Shown here piece by piece: positions 45,370-53,418 of a stretch of DNA of 64,000 bases. Under the pieces are notes generated by a model. That model saw only the letters and a program-made list of their open reading frames with translations. It made no database searches and was not told where the DNA came from. The first letter of the stretch is position 1. Each line of letters begins with the position of its first letter. A program made the position numbers and the translations under genes. The DNA is taken from the NCBI GenBank assembly GCA_000701945.1, contig KL370842.1, positions 76,457-140,456 of the forward strand, given 5' to 3'. The DNA is from Anaerotruncus sp. MC2020 (GTDB lineage: Bacteria; Bacillota; Clostridia; Oscillospirales; Ruminococcaceae).

Positions 45370-45445
45370 GGAACCGTGGGTTCCTGCTATTACTACGAAT
45401 AGGAATCAATGGTTCCTTGTAAGATATCCCTATCTCCTGTATAAT
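45370..45445 (+). promoter_or_regulatory. Promoter with two operators for the RepA-recombinase unit
   Basis: GGAACCGTGGGTTCC (45370-45384) and GGAATCAATGGTTCC (45402-45416) are 15-bp inverted repeats, 32 bp apart centre to centre, so on one face of the helix. TTGTAA (45417-45422) and TATAAT (45440-45445) are 17 bp apart, the first directly adjoining the second operator. Confidence 0.7.
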
Positions 45446-45498
45446 AAAAGATGAAATAATAGTGTCATAAATAATGTCAAAACAGGAGTGTGAGAACC

Positions 45499-46494
45499 GT
45501 GGAATCCAAGCTTTTGACCTTATACAGCGATGTTACCGCTATGCCGGTGAACTGGCTGTGGGAGCCATATATTGCAATCGGAAAAATCACTCTTCTGCAA
45601 GGAGACCCTGGCTGCGGAAAGTCAACAATGATGATAAACCTTATCGCAGAACTGTCAAAGGGCGGAGCCACTCCTGACGGCAGAACATTTTGCGCACCAC
45701 AGAGAATCATCTACCAATGTTCTGAGGACGGAGCAAAGGATACGATCAAGCCGAGACTTGTCTCCGCAGGAGCAGAATGCCGTAATATTGCCTTCATTGA
45801 TGAAGATGTGTATAGTGGTCTGACATTGGATGATGAACGAATCCGAGATGCTATCATCGAATGGAAACCCCACCTTGTGGTCATTGATCCTATCCAATCA
45901 TACGTTGGGAATGACTCTGACCTGCAAATGGCAGGTAGGGCAAGAAAGCTGATGCGCCGCATTGGAATGTGGGCATCTACATATAACTGTGCTATCGTTC
46001 TGATTGGTCACTTCAGCAAAAAGGAAAGTGCAAAAGACTTGTATAGAGGTCTCGGCAGCATTGACGTTGTCGCTGCTGCACGTAGTGTCCTTCAGGTTGA
46101 GAAAAGTGCTGAAGATGAGAATATTCGCATTGTGAAACAGGTCAAGAACAGCCTGGGTTCCAAAGCACCAGACCTCATGTTTGAGATTCGACCGAATACC
46201 GGCTTTCAATGGTGCGGTGTAGCAGATATGGCAGAAGTAGATTATTCATCTGAAATCACATTAGAAACACTGCCTAAGACGAAGCATGAGCTTGCGGCAC
46301 TCCTGATAAAGAAAGCTCTTAAAAACGGAGCTGTGGAATCTATGCAGATCAAGCGAATCATGGCGGAATATCACATCGGCGATAAGACCATGAATGAGGT
46401 TAAGACAGAACTTGGCATCAAACCATATAAGAAAATGCGTACATGGTACTGGGTATTGCCTGGAGAAGAACACACGGAAGGTGGAGAACAGTGA
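45499..46494 (+). CDS. RepA-like (KaiC/DnaB-type) replication ATPase
   Basis: 331 residues, GTG start at 45499 seven bases after AGGAGTG; starting at 45490 would put the RBS too close. Walker A is GDPGCGKST (35-43), Walker B is HLVVIDPIQSYVG, and a motif-3-like IVLIGHFSKKES follows. This is the hexameric helicase-type ATPase of plasmid and element replication. Its C-terminus is a winged helix (SMQIKRIMAEYHIGDKTMNE). It probably allows replication of the excised circle. The recombinase start overlaps its stop by four bases. Confidence 0.85.
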   Translation: MESKLLTLYSDVTAMPVNWLWEPYIAIGKITLLQGDPGCGKSTMMINLIAELSKGGATPDGRTFCAPQRIIYQCSEDGAKDTIKPRLVSAGAECRNIAFIDEDVYSGLTLDDERIRDAIIEWKPHLVVIDPIQSYVGNDSDLQMAGRARKLMRRIGMWASTYNCAIVLIGHFSKKESAKDLYRGLGSIDVVAAARSVLQVEKSAEDENIRIVKQVKNSLGSKAPDLMFEIRPNTGFQWCGVADMAEVDYSSEITLETLPKTKHELAALLIKKALKNGAVESMQIKRIMAEYHIGDKTMNEVKTELGIKPYKKMRTWYWVLPGEEHTEGGEQ

Positions 46495-48359
46495 AAGCGA
46501 CAAAGCGCAAGGTCAGAGATTCCGAGCATAGGAGCGAAATATGTGAGAGATATAAAGGCGTTGATCCATCTGAGATAGAGGTCATTCCTGCAAATGAAGA
46601 CAACGATCTTGATATTGAAAATCGTAAAATGCGTGTTGGCGCATATGTCCGTGTTTCCACACAGAACGACGAGCAGAAGTCTTCATTTGAACTGCAAGTA
46701 AAGGACTTCACCCAGCGAATCAATGATAATCCTAATTGGGAATTTGCAGGCATCTACAGCGACGAAGGAATCTCCGGAACTGAGCTTTCGCACAGAGCAG
46801 GTATGCTCCAGCTTATAGAGGACGCCAAGGCTGGAAAAGTGCAGCTTGTCCTTGTAAAATCCATAGCCCGTTTTGCCAGAAATGTCGTAGACTGCCTTTC
46901 TATTGTGCAGGAACTTCGCAACTATGGCGTGGGCGTTTGTTTTGACGAAAACAATCTCTGTACGCTTGGCGCAGAAGGTACAATGCTTTTAACTATCCTT
47001 GCGACTGTTGCAGAGGAGGAGTCGCGTTCAAAGTCCTTTATCATGAATTGGTCTATCCAGCGCCGCTTTCAAAACGGAATCTTCCTGACTCCTGAACTAC
47101 TCGGCTATGATAAGGATGAGAACGGTGACCTTGTGATCAATGAGGTCGAAGCCGAGACGGTGAAAGTCATATACTACCTCTATGTAAATGGCTGGTCAAC
47201 CGCAGAAATTGCAGGAATCCTGACAAGCTATCAGCGCGAGACAAAACTTGGAAATACAGAGTGGGAAGCCTCATGGATAACCGGTATTATTGATAATGAG
47301 CGTCACTGTGGTGATGTGTTGGCTCATAAAACATACACGCCGGACTTCAAAACGCATAAATCGGTCAAAAATGAAGGCAAGCTGCCAAAATACCGAAAGC
47401 GTAATCATCACGATGCAATTGTCAGCCGTGATGTATATAATGCCGCGCAGCTTATCCGTGCGTCCAGTCATTACAGAAGGAAAAAGCATGCACTGCCAGT
47501 AATGAGTGTGATCGAGGACGGCATCCTTCGGGGCTATGTGCCGATTGACCGCAATTGGGAGGGCTTTTCTCCGGAGGAATATCAGATGGCTTGCGAGAGC
47601 GTCAATAATCCTAATGTTGCAGAACAAGTACACATGGACGGACAGAAACTAAATATGAGAGGTTATCAGCGTGTCAGCTCACTCTTCTTTCCGTCTTCAG
47701 ATGATTTGTTTCTAACGATCTCAGGCGGAAAAATGCGTTTTACAACAGCCTGCCTCAGAAAGTTTGAGGATGTTGAGTATGTGGAGCTTCTCATCAATAC
47801 TGTAAATAACTGCATAGCAATCAGACCCTGCGAAGAGGATAATCCGAATGCGATACACTGGGGCAGGCTCAAAGAGGACAAGTGGATCGTGAACTGTATG
47901 AGCTGCCGTGGTCTGTCTAAGGTCCTATTCAGTCTGATGTCCTGGGAGGACGAGGGTAAGTACAGATTCAAGGGGCAGTTTCACACAAATGGAACCGATA
48001 AGCTTCTTGTGTTTGAACTTGACGAGCCTGTAGTAACCAAAACTGTGGAAAAGGTGATCGTTCCTGAGATTGCCGAAGACAGTGACGAAAATACCGAAGA
48101 AATCGTAGTTGAGGAAACGGTGAAGGTTTATCCTCCTTCATGGGCAGCGACTTTCGGAACGCCAATTTTGTCGATTGTCCACAGTTGTTTGCTGACGCAG
48201 CAGCACTACAGCGGCGACTGGGATGTTCTCAGACCAGCAAAAGTAATCGAAGAAATGAATGTACTTTCCTCCGATATGCTTGCAGAGCTGATGGAGGAAG
48301 CTGAAGCAATTATGGAAGGATGGGAAAATAATGACGGAGCAGATGAATCTGCTGAGTGA
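46491..48359 (+). CDS. Large serine recombinase with extra C-terminal domain
   Basis: 622 residues from a GTG at 46491 with RBS GGTGGAG, overlapping the RepA stop by four bases. The catalytic domain has Ser56 (VGAYVRVSTQNDEQ) and the conserved SDEGISGT, IARFARN and EEESRSKS segments. The recombinase domain follows (GYDKDENGDLVINEVEAETV). The zinc-ribbon cysteines are not visible. Instead, residues about 400-560 carry a domain (LRKFEDVEYVELLINTV, IAIRPCEED) also present in the next two proteins. It is the likely integrase of the island. Confidence 0.88.
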   Translation: MKATKRKVRDSEHRSEICERYKGVDPSEIEVIPANEDNDLDIENRKMRVGAYVRVSTQNDEQKSSFELQVKDFTQRINDNPNWEFAGIYSDEGISGTELSHRAGMLQLIEDAKAGKVQLVLVKSIARFARNVVDCLSIVQELRNYGVGVCFDENNLCTLGAEGTMLLTILATVAEEESRSKSFIMNWSIQRRFQNGIFLTPELLGYDKDENGDLVINEVEAETVKVIYYLYVNGWSTAEIAGILTSYQRETKLGNTEWEASWITGIIDNERHCGDVLAHKTYTPDFKTHKSVKNEGKLPKYRKRNHHDAIVSRDVYNAAQLIRASSHYRRKKHALPVMSVIEDGILRGYVPIDRNWEGFSPEEYQMACESVNNPNVAEQVHMDGQKLNMRGYQRVSSLFFPSSDDLFLTISGGKMRFTTACLRKFEDVEYVELLINTVNNCIAIRPCEEDNPNAIHWGRLKEDKWIVNCMSCRGLSKVLFSLMSWEDEGKYRFKGQFHTNGTDKLLVFELDEPVVTKTVEKVIVPEIAEDSDENTEEIVVEETVKVYPPSWAATFGTPILSIVHSCLLTQQHYSGDWDVLRPAKVIEEMNVLSSDMLAELMEEAEAIMEGWENNDGADESAE

Positions 48360-49179
48360 AGAGATAACTGAGAATGAGCTTGCCACAGCAAAAGAGGTGC
48401 GCAGGCTGGAGATTGAAAAAGCCTTCGGCGGCTATAGATTTGTGGTTGTCCGCAAGGAACTATTCGCTCATCTGCGTGATCCTGCGGTTGTGATCAGAAA
48501 TGAAAACATTACCTTCAACACGGCCTGCATCAACGGACTGGAGGATGTAGTATATGTTCAGCTCTTACTCTGTGAGGATGAGAAGATGTTTGCGGTCAAA
48601 GGCTGTGGAGAAAACGATAAAGACGCTCTGCGTTGGTGTGTTGCAAAGCCTGACAAGCGCAAGAGTCGAAAGATGACCTGCCCTGATTTCACGAAACAAC
48701 TGTATGACATGATGGGGTGGGATCCGAAGTGCCGTTATAAGATACTGGGCTATAAGGTTGACTTTGACGGTGAGACCTATTATGCCTTTGACCTGAGTGT
48801 AACAGAGATCTTCCATGAGAAACCGAAGAAGGGAGAGGCTGTCACTGAGCCTGTTGATACCAGAAAAGGCTATTATTCCGAGGATATAGCCAGAACCTTT
48901 GGTGTGCCTTTAGAGGAACATAAAAAGCAGACCCAGATAACTGCGGAGAAGGGGTATATCAATGTGGCTGCGCTCACAGGTGGAAAGAAGTCTGTGGAAG
49001 CCGAAGGAGAACAGTTGTTACTGGCGACTGACTCTGTGTCTTCTGATGTCCCTGTTGTATCAGCATCAATAATACCCGATCAAAGTGCCGATGCAAAACC
49101 AATAGGCGAAGTGCGCCCTGTTGAAGAAAAAACGTATGAACTGGAGGCGTCAGATGGAGCAGACAACTTGGGATTATAG
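48331..49179 (+). CDS. Recombinase companion protein 1
   Basis: 282 residues, overlapping the recombinase gene by 29 bases. The centre (FNTACINGLEDVVYVQLLL, MFAVKGCGENDKDALRW, LYDMMGWDPKCRYKI, YYAFDLSV) is homologous by pattern to the C-terminal domain of the recombinase. A variable tail follows. There is no catalytic domain, so it is probably an accessory or directionality factor that joins the recombinase complex. Confidence 0.72.
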   Translation: MTEQMNLLSEEITENELATAKEVRRLEIEKAFGGYRFVVVRKELFAHLRDPAVVIRNENITFNTACINGLEDVVYVQLLLCEDEKMFAVKGCGENDKDALRWCVAKPDKRKSRKMTCPDFTKQLYDMMGWDPKCRYKILGYKVDFDGETYYAFDLSVTEIFHEKPKKGEAVTEPVDTRKGYYSEDIARTFGVPLEEHKKQTQITAEKGYINVAALTGGKKSVEAEGEQLLLATDSVSSDVPVVSASIIPDQSADAKPIGEVRPVEEKTYELEASDGADNLGL

Positions 49180-49534
49180 TGACCCTGGCATCAGCTTTGC
49201 CATATCTTACGGAAGAATCACCATATTCAAGACCACTTTAAAAGCTTTGAACTATCCTCCGTACTTTCGCTTTCTGCTTGATACTGATCACAAGCAGTTC
49301 GGGATTGAATGCTGCGGCTATGAGTCGGACGGTTCTCATCAACTGCTGGATGTGATGACACGGGAGCATTACGACATCAAAAGCATGGATCTGGTGAGGT
49401 TTATCTATGAGACCTGTGGTTGGGATAAAAAGTACACGTACCGCATCAATGGGATAGCTATGCCTGATCACAGGATGATAGTGTTTGACCTGACGACAGC
49501 GTTGAAAGTTGCCGAGTTTCGGCGAAGTGAGTAG
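49154..49534 (+). CDS. Recombinase companion protein 2
   Basis: 126 residues from the ATG at 49154, after GGAGG, overlapping the previous gene by 26 bases. It is one copy of the same domain (LNYPPYFRFLLDTDHKQFG, IYETCGWDKKYTYRINGI, MIVFDLTTAL). Minimal form of the family; with the recombinase and companion 1 it makes a set of three. Coupled translation suggests fixed stoichiometry. Confidence 0.72.
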   Translation: MEQTTWDYSDPGISFAISYGRITIFKTTLKALNYPPYFRFLLDTDHKQFGIECCGYESDGSHQLLDVMTREHYDIKSMDLVRFIYETCGWDKKYTYRINGIAMPDHRMIVFDLTTALKVAEFRRSE

Positions 49535-49802
49535 CCGTGATTATCGATTCTACGATACCAAACGGGAGATTTAAAGATTTCGCCACATTATTCCTTTTAA
49601 TATTTTGATTGCGTGCGGCAATCGTTCTTTTACGAGGCTGATACATAATTAGGGATAATGTTCAAAACTAAATATAATAATGAAGCAGCCCGCTGGGTAA
49701 GCATCCAAGTTACGATGGAGTTCGTAAGGAGGAGAGCTATCCGGTGGGCTGCTGTTTTATTATGTAACAGGAGAAAACAGTAATAATTTACAGATTATTC
49801 AC
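49535..49802. other. Gap near the right island edge
   Basis: No gene is supported. It contains the two-stem structure at 49684-49753 and then AT-rich DNA. Confidence 0.5.
49684..49753 (+). terminator. Two-stem structured terminator after the recombinase unit
   Basis: Outer stem AGCAGCCC (49684-49691) with GGGCTGCT (49746-49753), inner stem TTACGA (49710-49715) with TCGTAA (49722-49727), then GTTTTATTATG. Shares the block AGCATCCAAG with the structure at 44.8 kb. Confidence 0.5.
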
Positions 49803-49950
49803 AAATTATTTCTTTGTGACGGTTTTTAGCCATTTGCCGATATTCCGTCATCTATGGTTTTTATCATTTCTTTTTAGGCGGTATATAGGGAGAAAACGCC
49901 TATTTTTAGCCATTTTTGGCTGCGTCATCTATTTGGGATTTACTACAATA
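49803..49950 (+). repeat. Right element end
   Basis: It contains CCGTCATCTATGG near 49848 and GCGTCATCTATTTGG near 49922-49936, matching the CCGTCATCTATTTGG right end of the units at 17.6 and 20.45 kb. The SipW-type codons begin immediately after ACTACAAT. Confidence 0.65.
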
Positions 49951-50165
49951 TCTTGGTTCAGTTCCAATTCATCAGTGTCTGGAAGTGGCATGGGCGTAAA
50001 AACGAATGCAATTATAAGGTGATTGTGAGCGCTAGCCTATATGAAATGCAAGAAATCGAGGTGGATGGCACAACTGAAACAAAACCTGTTCAAATGAGTG
50101 GAACCAATGCAGATGATCATATCATCTACACTAATGCTAAGATTGATGCTGACGCATTCGATTAA
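49948..50165 (+). pseudogene. C-terminal half of the cut SipW-type gene, joined to an adhesin-like tail
   Basis: One frame gives TISWFSSNSSVSGSGMGV, then runs to a stop. From about 50010 another frame gives NYKVIVSASLYEMQ ... DDHIIYTNAKIDADAFD, resembling the last residues of the giant adhesin (NYKVLVTVGL, SDHIIYTNAKL). A deletion seems to have joined the start of a mature SipW-type protein to an adhesin-like end, out of frame. It marks the right boundary of the island. Confidence 0.65.
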
Positions 50166-50183
50166 GACATAACCCACAAAAAT

Positions 50184-50224
50184 AGCGGCTCCAGGAAGTC
50201 CTCAACAACTTCCAAGGAGCCGCT
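50184..50224 (+). terminator. Terminator after the right-edge remnant
   Basis: AGCGGCTCC with GGAGCCGCT, plus an inner GGAAGT/ACTTCC, followed by GTTTCTTT. Confidence 0.75.
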
Positions 50225-50431
50225 GTTTCTTTGCTGCTGTCGCTTTAACGATTAAAACCGCTATGCATTAAATTGTGAGTGCATAGACGTAAGCGTAAAA
50301 TAAAGGACGTATTCCACCAAAAAGGAATCTGATGTATAATAAAGTCTAAGCAAGTCCATGGACTAAATTAGAGTATCTAAAATAGTCGATGGAGTAAACT
50401 GGACTAAATTAGACATAGGGGGAATACGGAA

Positions 50432-50749
50432 ATGAAAATAACGACAGCTATTACCAATGTCAAGAGAGATGTACAGCTGCAGGAATGGAGTGAGCAGATC
50501 AAAGCACAGCAGGAAAGCGGTATGACCGTAACAGCATTCTGCGCTCAGAATGGTATCAGTCCCAAGACGTATTACTATCATCTTCGCAAAATTCGGGAGT
50601 GCTGTTTGGAATCCAAACCTGCAATAGTGCCTGTAGCTGTCCCAAGACTAAACTCAGATATTCGTATTGAGAAAAATGGCTTGCAAATATCACTTCCGGC
50701 CGATATCTCAGCAGATACTCTGCTTGCGTTAATAAATGAACTATGCTGA
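50432..50749 (+). CDS. tnpA: IS66 TnpA-like accessory protein
   Basis: 105 residues. The N-terminal helix-turn-helix is typical (LQEWSEQIKAQQESGMTVTA, FCAQNGISPKTYYYHLRK), as is the C-terminal end (LQISLPADISADTLLALINE). In IS66 elements this protein works with TnpB and the transposase TnpC. Here the partners are incomplete, so transposition is unlikely. Confidence 0.85.
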   Translation: MKITTAITNVKRDVQLQEWSEQIKAQQESGMTVTAFCAQNGISPKTYYYHLRKIRECCLESKPAIVPVAVPRLNSDIRIEKNGLQISLPADISADTLLALINELC

Positions 50750-50958
50750 ATGATCTGTCATTGGATAAACAGGTATTATTTGCAAAGCAGAAGGTGCGTG
50801 GAGAGCTCATATCGGAAAGCGCAGCAAAAGAGCGACAGAAAGCCTTGAAGCAACAGACAGTAATAATCGTTCTTGAATTTACGCAAAGTATCGGTGATTC
50901 TTCCTTTTTATGCAAATGCACGAATTTTTCCCGCTATTTTTATAAGTTAATTCATTGA
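50743..50958 (+). pseudogene. Truncated IS66 downstream gene
   Basis: 71 codons overlapping the tnpA stop, as IS66 genes do. It starts MLNDLS, then keeps a short helical segment (VRGELISESAAKERQKALKQ) and ends in sequence of no visible family. The DDE transposase motifs are absent. I cannot say whether it derives from tnpB or tnpC. Confidence 0.5.
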
Positions 50959-50983
50959 CAATTGGCATCTCATATGATATAAT
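50955..50983 (+). promoter_or_regulatory. Promoter of the EAL-SipW-AAA operon
   Basis: TTGACA (50955-50960), 17 bp, TATAAT (50978-50983), about 50 nt before the EAL-like start. Confidence 0.88.
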
Positions 50984-51033
50984 AAAATAGTATAAGAGTA
51001 TATGAGCGCATAATGGCGAAAGGGGGTGCCGAT

Positions 51034-51792
51034 ATGGGAAAAAATGCGGAAAAGTCACTCGTTGACGGAGTTCGCGCCGTCGAGCTGCACTATCGCGTGA
51101 TAAGAGATATCTCAAGCGGTCAGATAGCGGCATACCAGTCCCAGACGCGGCTGAATTCCCCGAAGCTCGGCGTGCTCACGCCCGACAAATTCCGCGACGT
51201 GTGCGAGATAACGAATCAGGCGATAAGGCTCTTCTACCTCGAGCTGATACAGGCTCTCGAGGCGTACAGGACATTCACCGAGCGCGAGCTGAATTTCAGC
51301 TGGATATCGGTGTATATGCCCGTAAAGCTCCTGAAGGAGCAGGGCGCCGAAAAGAAGCTGCTCGAGTATTTTTCACGCTATGGCGTCCCCACGAGCAGGA
51401 TATGCTTCGAGCTGTCGGAGAAGCTCCTTGCCGAGACTGACGGTCAGGCGGCGAGAGTGCTACAGCATCTGCGCAACCGCGGCTTCCACTTCATGCTCGT
51501 GAATTTCGGCGGCGATACCTGTCCCATGATGAGGCTCTCGGGCTTCTCGGTGGACTACGTGCTGCTCAGCCCCGAGGTGGCGAACTTCCTCGGAAACAGC
51601 GAGCGCTCGGACAACGCTGTAAAATCCATAATCGGCTTCGTCAACGACATCGGCGCTGAGCCCATTGCGGACGGAGTCTACAACAGCCGACAGGCTGAGA
51701 CGCTGTACTCGTTCGAGTGCGCGTACTGTGCTGGCTCGCTCGCAGGCAAGTATATGACAGAAAGATACGTCAGACGCAAGTCTGATACATGA
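51034..51792 (+). CDS. Degenerate EAL-domain protein
   Basis: 252 residues; the ATG at 51034 follows AAAGGGGGTG. The EAL fold is recognisable, but key residues are changed: the EAL(L)R segment reads YQSQTRL, the DDFG motif reads VNFGGD, and the EGVE segment reads ADGVYNSRQAE. It therefore probably lacks cyclic-di-GMP phosphodiesterase activity and may bind the nucleotide or act as a scaffold. No membrane segment or sensor domain. First gene of the operon that encodes the surface export system, so it may link export to second-messenger state. Confidence 0.82.
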   Translation: MGKNAEKSLVDGVRAVELHYRVIRDISSGQIAAYQSQTRLNSPKLGVLTPDKFRDVCEITNQAIRLFYLELIQALEAYRTFTERELNFSWISVYMPVKLLKEQGAEKKLLEYFSRYGVPTSRICFELSEKLLAETDGQAARVLQHLRNRGFHFMLVNFGGDTCPMMRLSGFSVDYVLLSPEVANFLGNSERSDNAVKSIIGFVNDIGAEPIADGVYNSRQAETLYSFECAYCAGSLAGKYMTERYVRRKSDT

Positions 51793-51816
51793 CATAAATA
51801 AAGGGGGTGTCTCGTA

Positions 51817-52530
51817 ATGGAGGAAAAAGTCAGAGACGTCCTTGAGCTGAGAAGAAAGAGCAAAGAGGTCAAGCGGCACTTCATACTGATGAGAGTGCTG
51901 GCGCTGCTGGTAATCATACTGGTGCTGCTCGTGGCTGTCGCGTATGCGATATCCTATTTCTACGACAAGTTCGGCAGCTTTACCGTAAAGGTCAACAAGT
52001 ACGACATGGTCCATCAGGGACTCACCCTGTCGGAGACTCCCGACTACGACAGGTCCAACGCCGTGCTGAATGCGAATATCGTCTATGATATGACGAATAT
52101 CAGCGGAGAGGATATACCTCCGAACGTTGATAAGATAAACGGCAGCCACAACGGCGACAGCTACATAGCCTACACTTTCTACCTCATCAACTCGGGCGAC
52201 GATACCGTCAGCTATACGGGTGAGATGAACATCGAGAACGTGACAAAGGGCGTTGACGAGGCTGTCCGCATTGCGGTGTACAAGAACGGCGAAAAGACGG
52301 TCTACGGCAAGACAAAGTCGAGCGGTATGGGCAAGGAGAGCGACTGTGACAGCGAATTCCTGTCGTCATCGGTCGTGATGCGTACCTCAGGCGATAAATT
52401 CAAGGCTAAGGATAAGGATAAGTATACCGTGGTGATATGGCTCGAGGGCAACGACCCCGACTGCGTTGACGCTATCATCGGCGGTACTCTCAAGCTCAGC
52501 ATGAGCTTTAAGATCACGGAAACAACGTAA
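51817..52530 (+). CDS. Membrane-anchored TasA-like surface protein
   Basis: 237 residues. Charged N-terminus, one membrane segment about 27-50 (LALLVIILVLLVAVAYAISYF), then a strand-rich exported domain with the pattern of TasA/camelysin proteins (AYTFYLINSGDDTVSYTGEM; KYTVVIWLEGNDPDC). Its signal ending (AISYFYDKF) is a divergent form of AWF. It lies 14 bases before the SipW-type peptidase gene, as tasA and camelysin genes do in Bacillus. Probably a fibre subunit or its membrane anchor. Confidence 0.75.
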   Translation: MEEKVRDVLELRRKSKEVKRHFILMRVLALLVIILVLLVAVAYAISYFYDKFGSFTVKVNKYDMVHQGLTLSETPDYDRSNAVLNANIVYDMTNISGEDIPPNVDKINGSHNGDSYIAYTFYLINSGDDTVSYTGEMNIENVTKGVDEAVRIAVYKNGEKTVYGKTKSSGMGKESDCDSEFLSSSVVMRTSGDKFKAKDKDKYTVVIWLEGNDPDCVDAIIGGTLKLSMSFKITETT

Positions 52531-52543
52531 AAGGAGATCAACT

Positions 52544-53365
52544 ATGAAAAAGGCATTGAGTATCTTTGCAAATGTTCTGGCATGGATAGTCTTAATATTC
52601 GCACTTCTCATCACCATAATGGTATTCTCATCGAGCAAGAACAACGGTGTCGCGCACCTGTTCGGATTCATGCCGATGACGGTCGAGTCGGACTCGATGA
52701 AGCCCACCTTCAAGCAGGGCGACCTCATCATCTGCAAGGAGATCGATGATTTCAACTCTATCAAGGAAAATGACGTAATAACCTTCTGGACCTCGATACA
52801 GGGGCAGAGAGTGAAGAATACCCATAGAATAGTAGAGATACTTGACGAGGACGGCGTTGTGAAGTACCGCACCAAGGGTGATAACAACCCCGTAAACGAT
52901 GAGGACGTTATCTCTCAGGGCGCTGTAATAGGCAGGTGGACTGAGGTCAAGCTGCCGTTCGTCGGCAAGGTCATGGACTTCCTGCGCACAAAGACAGGCT
53001 TCTTCATCTGCATAGTGATACCTATGGCGATATTCTTCCTGTTCGAGCTTTACAAGTTCATCGCCACGATAATCGAGGCTAAGCGTCCCGAGCCCGTCGA
53101 GGTCGACGAGGAGGAGATAAAGCGCCGTGCTATCGAGGAATACCTCGCTGCACAGAAGCAGGCGGGCGCTGCACCCGAAAAGGTTGAGGCTGCTGCGGAA
53201 AAGGCAGAAGCTAAGGTCGAGGCAGCCGCAGAGTCGGCAGCAAGCGAGGCAAAGAAGCTCGAGGGAGCAGCGGAGGCTCTCGTGCAGACCGCCGAGGAGA
53301 GTATTTCCGATGTCAAGGAAGCAGCGGCAGATGCCGCAGACACAGCAGCTACAGTGACGGAGTAA
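52544..53365 (+). CDS. SipW-type (S26B) signal peptidase
   Basis: 273 residues. N-terminal membrane segment, then the S26B pattern: nucleophile Ser51 (ESDSMKPTF), His94 (NTHRIVE) in place of the lysine of bacterial signal peptidases, GDNNPVNDE, and a second membrane segment near 150. The Ser-His pair is the ER-type arrangement used by SipW. The C-terminal 90 residues are an Ala/Glu-rich coiled tail, unusual for SipW. It should cleave the SipW-type proteins in this window. Confidence 0.88.
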   Translation: MKKALSIFANVLAWIVLIFALLITIMVFSSSKNNGVAHLFGFMPMTVESDSMKPTFKQGDLIICKEIDDFNSIKENDVITFWTSIQGQRVKNTHRIVEILDEDGVVKYRTKGDNNPVNDEDVISQGAVIGRWTEVKLPFVGKVMDFLRTKTGFFICIVIPMAIFFLFELYKFIATIIEAKRPEPVEVDEEEIKRRAIEEYLAAQKQAGAAPEKVEAAAEKAEAKVEAAAESAASEAKKLEGAAEALVQTAEESISDVKEAAADAADTAATVTE

Positions 53366-53418
53366 ACTCCGTCAGACCGCGGCAGTGCGGTGAAATAACA
53401 TAGATTACGGAGCAAATC

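Larger units (their letters stand above)
17439..49950. mobile_element. Integrated mobile island (serine-recombinase type)
   Basis: Left edge: SipW-type codons for ...FATI followed by the element end GACTCACACACC. Right edge: the element end GTCATCTATTTGG followed by SipW-type codons for TISWFSSN. Contents are typical of integrative elements: large serine recombinase, RepA-like ATPase, relaxase fragment, SpoVG, DUF3849/YodL/DUF3846, D12 methyltransferase, DUF4314, regulators and surface-protein cargo. Base composition is more AT-rich than the flanks. No VirB4, VirD4 or other transfer ATPase is seen, so it is a mobilisable or decayed element. Internal remnants suggest more than one insertion. 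Confidence 0.75.
50432..50958 (+). mobile_element. IS66-family insertion sequence remnant
   Basis: Only the first small gene is whole; the transposase genes are missing or cut (see entries below). It lies between the island edge and the EAL operon. No clear terminal repeats were found. Confidence 0.65.

Noticed and set aside
17292..50165. A complete conjugative element
   Set aside because: Only a relaxase fragment is present, and no VirB4, VirD4 or coupling ATPase; I call it a mobile island.
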